Positions 43,300-51,907 of a stretch of 64,000 nt of DNA are shown here, piece by piece. The stretch comes from Nostoc sp. XA010. Lineage in GTDB: Bacteria; Cyanobacteriota; Cyanobacteriia; Cyanobacteriales; Nostocaceae. The position numbers and the translations under genes are program-made. The DNA lies in the NCBI RefSeq assembly GCF_020829625.1, contig NZ_JAIVFX010000005.1:1-64000 (forward strand). The letters are read 5' to 3'. Numbering within the stretch: position 1 is the first letter of the stretch; each line of letters starts with the position of its first letter. Under the pieces are notes generated by a model. The model was not told where the DNA came from. It saw only the letters and a list, made by a program, of their open reading frames with translations, and made no database searches.

Positions 43300-44652
43300 T
43301 TAAAGAAGTCCTGCTGATTCATATAATCGTTTGAGCATTGCTGAAATCTTCGTACTATAATCCAAATCTGCTGACCACCGCCCTGATAGCTGATCAATTA
43401 ATGGCGCAATTCCCCGCGTGACAAAGCGAAACCTGGGATCTACTACTTCTTGTACCAAAGGTTCTAAACTAGCGTAAGCTTTCAAATGTTGGATGTGCGC
43501 CCTCACTCCAATTCTGGCACTTGGAAAAGATGCAGCCTCTGAACCACCACCGATCGCACCTAAGCCTGCAAAGTTATTTTGCTCAGGTTTAATATCGCCA
43601 CCAAACCGTAAAAATCCAGTTTCTACACACATTTGGCAAAAGGCAATGTCATAGTTCACTCCCTCTATACCTGATTCTTCTCGATAAAGTTTTGGGATGT
43701 CAGGAAAGCTTACTAAAGCATTTTCATTATTGTTTCTTAGGAATAATTGTAACTGTACTTCGGAAGTATTCCCGTTCGACATCACCCGCGAAAATTGACC
43801 AGGGCAAACCGCCAAATTCGATCGCAAGCTAACAGTACGCGTTGCAGCATCCCAACTTACAGCAATATTAAAATCTCGCAGTTCGATCGCTTTAACATAA
43901 ACTACTTTGCGATAGGTAATCCGATTGACATTAGCCGTTTTTGAAAGGTCAATCCGCAAACGGTCTACTAAATCAATGGGAATGTAAGCATTACCATTAA
44001 CTAAAACTCCTTGCTCTGAATATTTTTGTCCATTAATATTAATATTAATTGGCGGATAATTTGCTTCGATCGGAGTTCCAGGAGTAGGGTCAATTATCCG
44101 ACTCCAAATTACTAATCCATCGACAATTCCCAAAGCAAAATCGCGGCGACGACTTTGCAACAAAGCCCGATCCTCTGGATTGCTGAGAAACGCCACTTGC
44201 ATCACCAAAGCTGGAAGCGTTGTCTGGCGACAGAATGCTAAACTACCTAAGCCACTATTTGTATCTGCCTTGGCTCCCCGATTTGGCAATTGGGGTACAC
44301 GGCGCAACAACCCCACTAGCAATTGTTCAGCATTACTCTTGCGATCGCTATTATTAGCAATATAGAAAACGCCAGCCCCACGCACAGAAGGGCTATTAGT
44401 GGCATTAGATTCAATCTCTAGGGCGACATCACCCCGGCGGCCACGAGAATTGATCCAGGTGATAGTTTGGGCGGCACTCAAGTCATCAGGGACTGCCAAA
44501 ATTTCCACATTCCGCGCCCTCAGTTCGGTGACAATCAAATCTCGCAGCAGAATCATTTCTCTAGCTTCAGTTGTACCACCTGCGATCGCACCTGGATCGA
44601 CTCCTCTAGCTTCTTTACCTCCGTGAGCTGCTGAAATAAAAATACGTCCCAT
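43300..44652 (-). CDS. N-acetylmuramoyl-L-alanine amidase with glucosaminidase-like domain
   Basis: 450 residues without a signal peptide. N-terminal amidase_3 domain (1-185): the zinc ligand His in FISAAHGGKEARG, GGTTEAREM with Glu, EIESNATNSPSVRGAGVF, and PALVMQVAFLSNPED with the catalytic Glu position occupied by Gln (PALVMQVAF), which may lower activity. A central region (about 195-290) resembles the stalk domain of copper-amine-oxidase-like proteins (VNGNAYIPIDLVD). The C-terminal part (about 300-448) fits a glucosaminidase-type domain (GINYDIAFCQMCVETGFLRF, NNFAGLGAIG). It would cleave peptidoglycan. How it leaves the cytosol is unclear. The Gln for Glu change is read by eye. Confidence 0.8.
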   Translation of the reverse strand: MGRIFISAAHGGKEARGVDPGAIAGGTTEAREMILLRDLIVTELRARNVEILAVPDDLSAAQTITWINSRGRRGDVALEIESNATNSPSVRGAGVFYIANNSDRKSNAEQLLVGLLRRVPQLPNRGAKADTNSGLGSLAFCRQTTLPALVMQVAFLSNPEDRALLQSRRRDFALGIVDGLVIWSRIIDPTPGTPIEANYPPINININGQKYSEQGVLVNGNAYIPIDLVDRLRIDLSKTANVNRITYRKVVYVKAIELRDFNIAVSWDAATRTVSLRSNLAVCPGQFSRVMSNGNTSEVQLQLFLRNNNENALVSFPDIPKLYREESGIEGVNYDIAFCQMCVETGFLRFGGDIKPEQNNFAGLGAIGGGSEAASFPSARIGVRAHIQHLKAYASLEPLVQEVVDPRFRFVTRGIAPLIDQLSGRWSADLDYSTKISAMLKRLYESAGLL

Positions 44653-44793
44653 TTTAAGTAATTCCTCTGATAAAATTAAGTGTAAGCATTTATATAAATC
44701 ATTCTTGGCCTAGCAACAAGAATATAATAGCTATCAGTTGGGAAATGCACCCCAGTGTTAACTACCAACCTATGATTTCACAGATAAACTAGA

Positions 44794-46749
44794 ATGCAAA
44801 TACCCCGCTTGCACCCAGACACAATTGAGGAAGTTAAACTACGAGCTGATATTGTAGATGTCGTCTCGGAATACGTAGTTTTACGCAAACGCGGGAAAGA
44901 TTTCGTCGGTTTGTGCCCCTTTCACGATGAAAAATCTCCCAGTTTCACCGTCAGCCAGACTAAACAAATGTACTATTGCTTCGGCTGTCAAGCCGGAGGA
45001 AATGCCATTAAGTTTGTCATGGAATTGGGGAAGCGTTCTTTTGCTGATGTAGTCTTGGATTTAGCACGGCGTTACCAAGTACCTGTACAAACTCTAGAAC
45101 CTGAACAACGCCAAGAATTACAGCGTCAGCTATCTTTGCGTGAGCAGTTATATGAAGTTCTGGCTTCTTCAGCACAATTTTATCAACACGCCCTCAGACA
45201 ATCACAGGGGCAACAGGCACTTCAATATTTGCAATCTAACCGCCAATTCAAAGAAGAAACAATACAGCAATTTGGTCTAGGTTACGCCCCCGCAGGCTGG
45301 GAAACTCTCTACCGTTATCTAGTGGAAGATAAACATTACCCAGCGCAGATACTAGAAAAAGCAGGATTGATTAAGCCACGGCGGGAAGGAGGCGGTTATT
45401 ATGATGTATTCCGCGATCGCTTGATGATTCCCATCCGTGATGTCCAAGGGCGCGTCATTGCCTTTGGTGGCAGAACCCTAACTGATGAGCAGCCTAAATA
45501 TCTGAATTCACCAGAAACCGAGCTTTTTAGTAAAGGTAAAACACTATTTGCCCTCGATCAAGCCAAAGGTGGGATTTCTCAAGTCGATCAAGCCGTGGTG
45601 GTAGAGGGATATTTTGATGCGATCGCTCTCCATGCTGCTGGTATTAATAACGCCGTCGCCTCACTCGGTACAGCTTTAAGCTTAGAACAAGTCCGGTTAA
45701 TATTACGCTACACTGAGTCGAAACAATTAGTACTCAACTTTGATGCTGATAAAGCCGGAACCAATGCCGCAGAACGGGCGATTGGTGAAATTGCTGAATT
45801 AGCATACAAAGGCGAAGTTCAGCTAAAGATTCTCAATTTACCCGATGGTAAAGATGCTGATGAATACTTGCATAGCCACACCCCAGAAGATTATGGAGAA
45901 CTGCTAAAAAATGCACCACTTTGGTTAGACTGGCAAATTCAGCAAATTATTCAAGACCGTGATTTGAAACAGGCTACTGATTTTCAGCAAGTAACTCAGC
46001 AGATAGTCAAATTACTTAAAAATATAGCTAACAGCGATACACGCAACTATTACGTTTCCTACTGTGCAGAAATACTCAGCTTAGGAGATACCAGACTTAT
46101 AGCCCTACGAGTTGAAAATCTGTTAACTCAAATTGCTCCCCCTCCGGCTACATACTCTAAACCTGTGTCAGCCAGAAAAGCATGGGGAAGTAGCAAATCT
46201 CCACTCCCCGCTCTCCACTCCCCACTCCCTACAGAACGGAGCCTTTTAGAACATGCAGAGGCGTTATTACTGCGAATTTACTTGCATTGTCCCGAACAGC
46301 GTCAAGTGATTATTGACGAACTAGAGGAGCGAGATTTACAATTTAGCCTTTCCCACCACCGATTTTTATGGCAACAGATTTTAGAAATTTCATCCGTTGA
46401 TGGAGAGACAAAGAATTTTGCGTCTCCACCAGATTTAATTTCCCGCCTGCAAGACCAGTTTTTAGAATTTGGTAGTGAGATGGGGTTAATTTCTCATTTG
46501 TTTCATGTGGATGAAAAAAACCAGAAAGAAATACTTCGGACTCCACAAGTAGTTCAAGCTGCGATCGCTTGCATGGATTTAGTGATGCTTGAAAAACGTT
46601 ATCGCCACTTTTTGGAACTATGGCAACAAACTGATCCAGAAGCTGAACCAGAGCGTTATGAATCTTATTATCAGGCTTTCTACGCTGAAAAAATCAAGCT
46701 GCAACAAATAGACCGACAACGGTTATTTTCCATCACAGAGTTGTTATAG
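44794..46749 (+). CDS. dnaG: DNA primase
   Basis: 651 residues; makes RNA primers on the replicating lagging strand with the DnaB helicase. Visible: N-terminal zinc ribbon CPFHDEKSPSF and YYCFGCQAGGNAIKF (about 40-75), catalytic core motif FGGRTLTDEQPKYLNSPET, TOPRIM acidic VVVEGYFDAIAL (about 268-279) and LNFDADKAGTNAA (about 308-320), and the C-terminal helicase-binding domain (about 500-650). Residues near 464-482 (SSKSPLPALHSPLPTE) are encoded by an STRR-type repeat at 46198-46228, an in-frame insertion in the flexible linker. A perfect hairpin follows. It ends convergent with the RNA helicase gene. Confidence 0.97.
   Translation: MQIPRLHPDTIEEVKLRADIVDVVSEYVVLRKRGKDFVGLCPFHDEKSPSFTVSQTKQMYYCFGCQAGGNAIKFVMELGKRSFADVVLDLARRYQVPVQTLEPEQRQELQRQLSLREQLYEVLASSAQFYQHALRQSQGQQALQYLQSNRQFKEETIQQFGLGYAPAGWETLYRYLVEDKHYPAQILEKAGLIKPRREGGGYYDVFRDRLMIPIRDVQGRVIAFGGRTLTDEQPKYLNSPETELFSKGKTLFALDQAKGGISQVDQAVVVEGYFDAIALHAAGINNAVASLGTALSLEQVRLILRYTESKQLVLNFDADKAGTNAAERAIGEIAELAYKGEVQLKILNLPDGKDADEYLHSHTPEDYGELLKNAPLWLDWQIQQIIQDRDLKQATDFQQVTQQIVKLLKNIANSDTRNYYVSYCAEILSLGDTRLIALRVENLLTQIAPPPATYSKPVSARKAWGSSKSPLPALHSPLPTERSLLEHAEALLLRIYLHCPEQRQVIIDELEERDLQFSLSHHRFLWQQILEISSVDGETKNFASPPDLISRLQDQFLEFGSEMGLISHLFHVDEKNQKEILRTPQVVQAAIACMDLVMLEKRYRHFLELWQQTDPEAEPERYESYYQAFYAEKIKLQQIDRQRLFSITELL
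46198..46228 (+). repeat. STRR-type repeat inside dnaG
   Basis: CTCCACTCCCCGCTCTCCAC then TCCCCACTCCC, in frame in the linker before the helicase-binding domain. Same kind as in the oxidoreductase gene at 13021-13060. Confidence 0.75.
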
Positions 46750-46815
46750 CCTCGGACTCCTGACTTTTCACGTTATTTGGAAAAGAAGAAGGTCAAACCT
46801 AACCCCCTAGAAAAA

Positions 46816-46852
46816 TTCCATTCCTCTCCCCTTGAAGGGGAGAGGAATGGAA
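46816..46852. terminator. Perfect long palindrome between convergent genes
   Basis: TTCCATTCCTCTCCCCTT and its exact complement, 18-bp arms around a single base. It lies between the dnaG stop (46749) and the helicase stop (46889) and could end transcription from both sides, though T runs are weak. Confidence 0.7.
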
Positions 46853-46888
46853 GTGAGGTTTTTCAGATACTTGAACACCTAACAGAGA

Positions 46889-48232
46889 TCAGCGATCGCG
46901 TTTAGCAGAACGGCGCGATGCCGACGAACGCGCACCAGGCTTATCGCCATTTGTGGCCGGTGGCGCTGCCTTACGTCTAGCTGATGTCTGTGGTAACGGG
47001 TTAGCAATACGAGCCGGACGCTTATCACGTTCGGGTTTGGCTCTGTGTTGCCGTCCATTTGGGATTGGTTCGGGGTTGATATCGGGGTTGGAGGCAAAAC
47101 CAGCTACCACTTCCCTTGGCAAGCGCTGCTCAATCAGTTTTTCAATATCTTTCAATAGAGGGTATTCATCAACGGATACCAGCGATACCGCTTCACCTGA
47201 CGCGCCAGCGCGGCCAGTGCGCCCAATGCGATGAACATAATCCTCCGGTACATTGGGTAGATCGAAGTTAACTACATGAGGCAATTCGCTGATATCAAGA
47301 CCTCTAGCAGCAATATCTGTTGCCACCAATACCTGTAAGCTGCCATTTTTGAACTTTGCCAGAGCATTAGTACGCACTGGCTGGCTTTTATTTCCGTGGA
47401 TTGCTAGTGCTTGAATGCGGTCTTCGCCCAATTGCTTAACCAAACGGTCAGCACCATACTTAGTGCGGGTGAACACTAGCACCTGATACCAATTATCTCG
47501 GCGAATCAGGTGAGCAAGTAATTGGCGTTTCTTGTCACGATCTACCTGGTAAATTTTTTGTGCGATCGTCTCGGCGGTAACGTTGCGGCGTGCTACCTCA
47601 ATCATCGTCGGGTTATTCAGCAGCCCGGCGGCGAGTGTCTTAATTTTGTCTGAGAAAGTAGCGAAGAATAGCAAATTTTGTCGTTTTTTGGGCAATAGTG
47701 AGAGGATGCGACGGATATCATGAATAAAGCCCATGTCCAGCATCCGATCTGCTTCATCTAGCACCAAAACCTCAATATGCGACAGGTTCAGCGTCCCCTG
47801 CTGTACATGGTCTAACAGTCGCCCTGGAGTAGCGACTAGAATATCCACTCGGTTCTTCAAACGCTGCTTTTGCAGATTAATACCGACTCCGCCGAACATC
47901 ACCATTGAGTTTAGCTGCAAGTACTTACCGTACTCACGCACGCTTTCTTCTACCTGTGCGGCAAGTTCACGAGTTGGGGTGAGAATCAGCGCCCGGATCG
48001 GCGGGTATCCCTTATATGTACCTTTGATGCTCTTGTCAGACGACAAACGATGCAGAAGCGGTAGGGTAAAACTGGCGGTCTTTCCGGTACCAGTTTGTGC
48101 CCCAGCTAGCAAATCGCTACCCGACAATACAGCAGGAATCGCCTGTATTTGAATTGGTGTGGGTTCGGTGTACCCACGTTCGGTAACCGCACGAATAATT
48201 TCATTGGACAAGCCGAGATTAGAAAAAGACAT
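46889..48232 (-). CDS. DEAD-box RNA helicase
   Basis: About 447 residues; ATP-dependent RNA unwinding, often cold-induced in cyanobacteria (CrhR is the best-known relative). Visible: Q motif [18 protein letters not shown], Walker [16 protein letters not shown] (about 43-57), [22 protein letters not shown] (DEAD box, about 148-160), FFATFSD in place of the usual SAT, then the C-terminal RecA domain with HIGRTGRAG. The tail (about 375-447) is basic and Arg-rich. The SAT triad reads FAT here. The start MSFSNLGL at 48232 has GGAG five bases upstream; the 40 extra upstream codons are not used. It is divergent from infC with a long leader. Confidence 0.93.
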   Translation of the reverse strand: MSFSNLGLSNEIIRAVTERGYTEPTPIQIQAIPAVLSGSDLLAGAQTGTGKTASFTLPLLHRLSSDKSIKGTYKGYPPIRALILTPTRELAAQVEESVREYGKYLQLNSMVMFGGVGINLQKQRLKNRVDILVATPGRLLDHVQQGTLNLSHIEVLVLDEADRMLDMGFIHDIRRILSLLPKKRQNLLFFATFSDKIKTLAAGLLNNPTMIEVARRNVTAETIAQKIYQVDRDKKRQLLAHLIRRDNWYQVLVFTRTKYGADRLVKQLGEDRIQALAIHGNKSQPVRTNALAKFKNGSLQVLVATDIAARGLDISELPHVVNFDLPNVPEDYVHRIGRTGRAGASGEAVSLVSVDEYPLLKDIEKLIEQRLPREVVAGFASNPDINPEPIPNGRQHRAKPERDKRPARIANPLPQTSARRKAAPPATNGDKPGARSSASRRSAKRDR

Positions 48233-48454
48233 AAAACTCCAAAAATAACATCGGCCTGTCGCCAATGGCGGCGTCAGTCTTAGGCGGACGGATAAAAAAG
48301 CGTTGAAAGGCTGATGGGCAATAGCGCAAAGACTGAAGAGCGAGTGCCGCAATACCCCATCTTAACAGATTGTAGTCGATTGTGTCGTTAAAGTTGCTCT
48401 AATTCAGCGTTGTGTTAAATTAGCATTACTTGGAATGTAAAATGTTGAACAATT

Positions 48455-48471
48455 AGGAGAAATTCGTTATC
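48455..48471 (+). promoter_or_regulatory. Ribosome-binding site and AUC start of infC
   Basis: AGGAG (48455-48459) lies 9 nt before ATC (48469-48471), in frame with infC. IF-3 genes often use AUU, AUC or AUA starts, which allow autorepression by IF-3 itself. A TTG at 48523 is the only standard alternative and would remove most of the N-terminal signature (INSQIKSPSVFLID). Confidence 0.7.
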
Positions 48472-48957
48472 GCAATCCAAAAGCAACTGATTAATTCACA
48501 AATCAAGTCACCTAGTGTCTTCTTGATTGACCATGAGAATAACAATCGTGGTCTGATCGACACCAATGAGGCGCTACAGCTAGCCGAGAGCTTAGAGCTT
48601 GACTTAGTTGTAGTCTCGCAAGGTAAAGAGGCTCCAATCGCCAAGATTCTCAACTATGGCAAGCTTCAGTATCAAAAGAAAAAACGTCAGAGCCAGAGTG
48701 CTAGACCCACGGTCAAAGAAGTTCGATTTGGTCTAAACGTGGGTGTGGCTGATTACAATTTACGCATCCAACAAGCAGGTGAATGGTTGAGTAAAGGCGA
48801 TTCAGTCAAGTTTGCCATCCGTTTACGAGGCCGAGAACATCAATATCGTGACAAAGCGGGAGAACTGCTAGACCGAATTGCAAATGATCTCAGTCAAGTA
48901 GGTAAAATCCAATCGCTGGATAAACGCGCACTAGTTGTTCAAGTGATTCCTGCCTAG
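48469..48957 (+). CDS. infC: Translation initiation factor IF-3
   Basis: 162 residues from an ATC start. IF-3 binds the 30S subunit, prevents subunit joining and proofs the start codon. Visible: N-terminal INSQIKSPSVFLIDHENNN with GLIDTNEALQLAESLELDLV, linker helix NYGKLQYQKKKRQSQSA, and the C-terminal domain (VKEVRFGLNVGVADYNLRIQ, VKFAIRLRGREHQY). Length is close to normal for IF-3, a little short at the N-terminus. No rpmI or rplT follows, so it is separate from the usual operon; it may be a second infC-like copy. Two terminator-like hairpins come after. Confidence 0.9.
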   Translation: MAIQKQLINSQIKSPSVFLIDHENNNRGLIDTNEALQLAESLELDLVVVSQGKEAPIAKILNYGKLQYQKKKRQSQSARPTVKEVRFGLNVGVADYNLRIQQAGEWLSKGDSVKFAIRLRGREHQYRDKAGELLDRIANDLSQVGKIQSLDKRALVVQVIPA

Positions 48958-49057
48958 TTAATCTTGCGATCGCTAGAGGATATATTTGTAACAGCTTGTA
49001 AGGAACGAAAAAAGCTGGAGCCAACATTGTAGCTTCTATGGAAAAAACATTGAGATT

Positions 49058-49086
49058 ATCCCCACTGAAAATAGCTAGGGGATTTT
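49058..49086 (+). terminator. Terminator-like hairpin 1 after infC
   Basis: ATCCCC and GGGGAT pair around a 14-nt loop, followed by TTTTT. It lies 100 nt after infC and is a weaker candidate than the next hairpin. Confidence 0.5.
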
Positions 49087-49138
49087 TCGCTGTTGAATAG
49101 TGGAGATGAGCTTGTTCTAAGCATATAGAATAGCAAAC

Positions 49139-49179
49139 AACCCTGTACGAGAAGGTAAAACTTTGTACAGGGTTTTGTT
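49139..49179 (+). terminator. Intrinsic terminator after infC
   Basis: AACCCTGTAC and GTACAGGGTT are perfect 10-bp arms, loop 16 nt, followed by TTGTTTT. A strong Rho-independent terminator. Confidence 0.85.
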
Positions 49180-49731
49180 TTAAACCACGTCTACCTTGAA
49201 AACCATAGTTTTTTGGAATTAGAGTAAAGCTCAGAACTCAAGCTACAACCGAATAAGGGACTTCCAAATAAAAAAATATACCATCCCTGCGGGACGCTAC
49301 GCGTAGCTTGCTTCCCCAAAGGGGTACGCTATAGAGGCAGGGGGCAGGGGGCAGGGAGCAGGAAGCAGGGGGAGGGAAAGTCATAGTGAAGTCCAGAAAT
49401 CGGATAATTTGTTTTTTGGAGTTCCCTAACCCTTTGGGAGAAGCCAATCACTGTAAGCCTTTCGGAGCTTTAATTTTCAGGTTTTAGCTACAAACTTTAG
49501 TTACTGTTAGAAAATAAGGCTCAAAGCTCGACTAAATCAAAGTTTCAGAATCTTGCTTCGATTATTGTTTTCCGAGAGTGACAAAAGAGGGCTAATACAC
49601 TCTCCTTAAAAACTCCAGGTTTCAAAATGGATGGGGTTTATGTATAAAGCGCATGAATTTGCAAAATAAGTGCGATCGCAATCAAGGTGATATTTGATCT
49701 TCTGACCGAACAAGCGCTGGGAAATAGCCAA
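49180..49731. other. Intergenic region with repeats
   Basis: No gene is supported. It holds small dispersed repeats near 49287-49335 (GACGCTACGCGTAGCTTGCT and neighbours) and a G-rich tract (49337-49376), then AT-rich sequence with a GCGATCGC-type site near 49673. One short open frame over the repeats is not credible. Confidence 0.5.
49337..49376. repeat. G-rich tandem repeat (CAGGGGG)n
   Basis: CAGGGGGCAGGGGGCAGGGA and further units of the same family as 14497-14544. Confidence 0.8.
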
Positions 49732-50346
49732 TTAATCGGCGCATTTATTGATTAGGTGTGTCAAGGCATCAATCAGGCGATCGCTTTCCATTGGTATGAT
49801 GTCCTGTCCATGCATCACATTTTGAGTAATATGAAAATGCACCAATGCTCCTATGAGAATTCTCGCTGTTGCCTCTGGGTCAGGTATCTTTAGTTCAGGA
49901 GCCGCTAAGTACTGAGTCAGAGTTTCCGCTACTGGCTTAATCATCGCCCGAACACAAATTTGAGCTAACTCAGGAAAACGCCCAGATTCCCCGATTAGTA
50001 CTCGCATAAATGCACTATGTTCTTTGTCGTTAAGCATCTGCTCTAATGCTTTGGTTGCTACCTGGTGCAGTATGGCGGCTGGTTCTCCCTCAATAGGTTC
50101 TGTGCCAAAAATGGAGCTGTTCTTTTTGCTTGCCAGTTGCTCTAACAGTACTTTAAAAAGTCCTTCTTTATCTTGAAAGTGGCTGTAGACTGTCGCTTTA
50201 GAAACGCCTGCTGCTACTGCTACCCGATCCATACTTGTGCCAGCATAGCCATGTTGGAGGAATTCTTGCATTGCCCCTTGCAAAATTTGCTCCACTTTAT
50301 CAACGGAATTGTCTCGATCAACTTCGCCAGCTTTGATGCGTACCAT
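49732..50346 (-). CDS. TetR family transcriptional regulator
   Basis: 204 residues. N-terminal helix-turn-helix (about 25-66) with GYAGTSMDRVAVAAGVSKATVYSHF, the classic TetR DNA-binding sequence ending YSHF, then a helical ligand-binding domain. It is divergent from the devBCA-type exporter genes, and an inverted repeat (50517-50534) lies between them. A local repressor of the exporter is the natural reading. ATGGTACGCATC start at 50346. Confidence 0.9.
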   Translation of the reverse strand: MVRIKAGEVDRDNSVDKVEQILQGAMQEFLQHGYAGTSMDRVAVAAGVSKATVYSHFQDKEGLFKVLLEQLASKKNSSIFGTEPIEGEPAAILHQVATKALEQMLNDKEHSAFMRVLIGESGRFPELAQICVRAMIKPVAETLTQYLAAPELKIPDPEATARILIGALVHFHITQNVMHGQDIIPMESDRLIDALTHLINKCAD

Positions 50347-50516
50347 TTATTAATTATCCTTTCTTATAAACAATATTAATAGATGCTGCAAAATGCCCCA
50401 GTACAAAATGGCGAAAATAAATATACCCTTCGTTGAAGGAGGCAGGGGGCAGGAATAGCATTTCGCTGCATAATGCCTTTGTAAATTGATTGACAAGTTT
50501 AGTTGTATCATATTGA

Positions 50517-50534
50517 CTAAACTAGTCCGTTTAG
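50517..50534. promoter_or_regulatory. Candidate TetR operator
   Basis: CTAAAC-TAGTCC-GTTTAG is an inverted repeat with 6-bp arms in the exporter promoter region, with related half-sites nearby (TTGACAAGTTTAG and CAGTTTAGTAC). A -35-like TTGACA is at 50490-50495. TetR proteins bind such sites. Inferred from location. Confidence 0.45.
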
Positions 50535-50596
50535 TTTAGCATGAATTGAACTGGACAGTTTAGTACAAGTTGCTACTGGTGGTAAGGGAAAATAGT

Positions 50597-51907
50597 ATGG
50601 AGCAAAACAGGAATTCAGAAGGCTTAAGGTCTTCTCATAATCTTGTGCGATCGCCTGTTCTACTTGCAATAATTACATCTCTAGCAATAGGCGGAATCAG
50701 TGTTTATGCGGTGATGAAGCTTCAGGCTACAGCTAATGAAAAACAAAAAACACCAGTAGCAGTTCAGCCTGTGGTAAAAACAGTAACAGCATTAGGGCGG
50801 TTAGAACCAAAGGGAGAAATAATAAAACTGTCAGCGCCTTCTTCAACTGGTGAAGGAAATCGGGTAGAGCAACTATTGGTGAAAGAAGGCGATCGCGTAA
50901 AAGCTGGACAGGTAATTGCGATTATGGACAACCGCGATCGCCTACAAGCTAGTTTGATTGAAGCACAAAAACAAGTTCAAGTTGCCAAAACCCGCGTTAA
51001 CCAGGTAAAAGTTGGAGCAAAACAGGGAGAAATTGGAGCGCGTCAAGCTACTGTGAATCGTTTGCAAGTAGAACTAGAAGGAAACATTAAAACTCAGCAA
51101 GCCACAATTAATCGTATAGAAGCAGAAATCCTTGGGCAACAACAAAGCTTGCAAGCAACAGTGGCTCGCGTAGCAGCCGAGAGACGTAATGCTCAAGCTG
51201 ACGTGCAGCGCTACGAGACTTTATATAAAGCAGGAGCAATTTCCAGCCAAGAAGTTGATAACAGACGCTTAAACGCCGAAACTTCCACTCAAGCGTTAAT
51301 TGAAAGCCAAGCCACCCAGACAAGAACTGTCGCAACTCTACAACAGCAGCTTAACGAAGCAAAAGCCAACCAGAATCAAACCCTCGCCAGCTTGCAACAG
51401 CAGATTAACGAAGCAAAAGCTAACTTCAATCAAACTGCTGAAGTCCGTCCAACAGATATAGCAAACGCACAAGCAGAGGTAGACAGCGCTCAAGCCACGG
51501 CGGATAAAATTAAAGTACAACTGGCGCAGGCTTATGTTGTGGCTCCTAAAGCCGGTCGAATTTTGGAGATTAATACACGAGCCGGAGAAACTGTTGGCAA
51601 TGAAGGAATTGTAGCTCTAGGCCAAACTGACCAGATGTATGCAGTAGTAGAAGTCTACCAAAGTGATATCAAGAAAGTGCGTCCGGGACAGGATGTGCGG
51701 GTAAGTAGTGATTCCCTACGCAATGAATTAGAGGGAAGAGTGGATTGGATTGGTATGCAGGTAAAGCGGCAAAATCTGATCAACGCTGATCCCTCTAGCA
51801 ATATTGATGCCAGAGTAGTGGAAGTGCATGTGCAACTGGATAAACTATCTAGCCAAAATGCTTCTAGCTTCACTAATTTGCAAGTTAAGGCGGTAATTGT
51901 ACTGTGA
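50597..51907 (+). CDS. devB: DevB-like membrane fusion protein (HlyD family)
   Basis: About 436 residues. One N-terminal membrane helix (LLAIITSLAIGGISVYAVM), a lipoyl-like half (VTALGRLEPKGEIIKLSAPS, RVEQLLVKEGDRVKAGQVIAIMDNRDRL), a long coiled coil (about 120-300), and the second lipoyl half and barrel (AYVVAPKAGRILEINTRAGE, MYAVVEVYQSDIKKV). It links an inner-membrane ABC transporter to an outer-membrane TolC-type channel. DevB was defined by glycolipid export in heterocyst envelope formation; Nostoc species have many paralogues, so the substrate here is unknown. The start at 50597 (MEQNRN) has GGGAAAA upstream. It overlaps the next gene by 4 nt. Confidence 0.85.
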   Translation: MEQNRNSEGLRSSHNLVRSPVLLAIITSLAIGGISVYAVMKLQATANEKQKTPVAVQPVVKTVTALGRLEPKGEIIKLSAPSSTGEGNRVEQLLVKEGDRVKAGQVIAIMDNRDRLQASLIEAQKQVQVAKTRVNQVKVGAKQGEIGARQATVNRLQVELEGNIKTQQATINRIEAEILGQQQSLQATVARVAAERRNAQADVQRYETLYKAGAISSQEVDNRRLNAETSTQALIESQATQTRTVATLQQQLNEAKANQNQTLASLQQQINEAKANFNQTAEVRPTDIANAQAEVDSAQATADKIKVQLAQAYVVAPKAGRILEINTRAGETVGNEGIVALGQTDQMYAVVEVYQSDIKKVRPGQDVRVSSDSLRNELEGRVDWIGMQVKRQNLINADPSSNIDARVVEVHVQLDKLSSQNASSFTNLQVKAVIVL

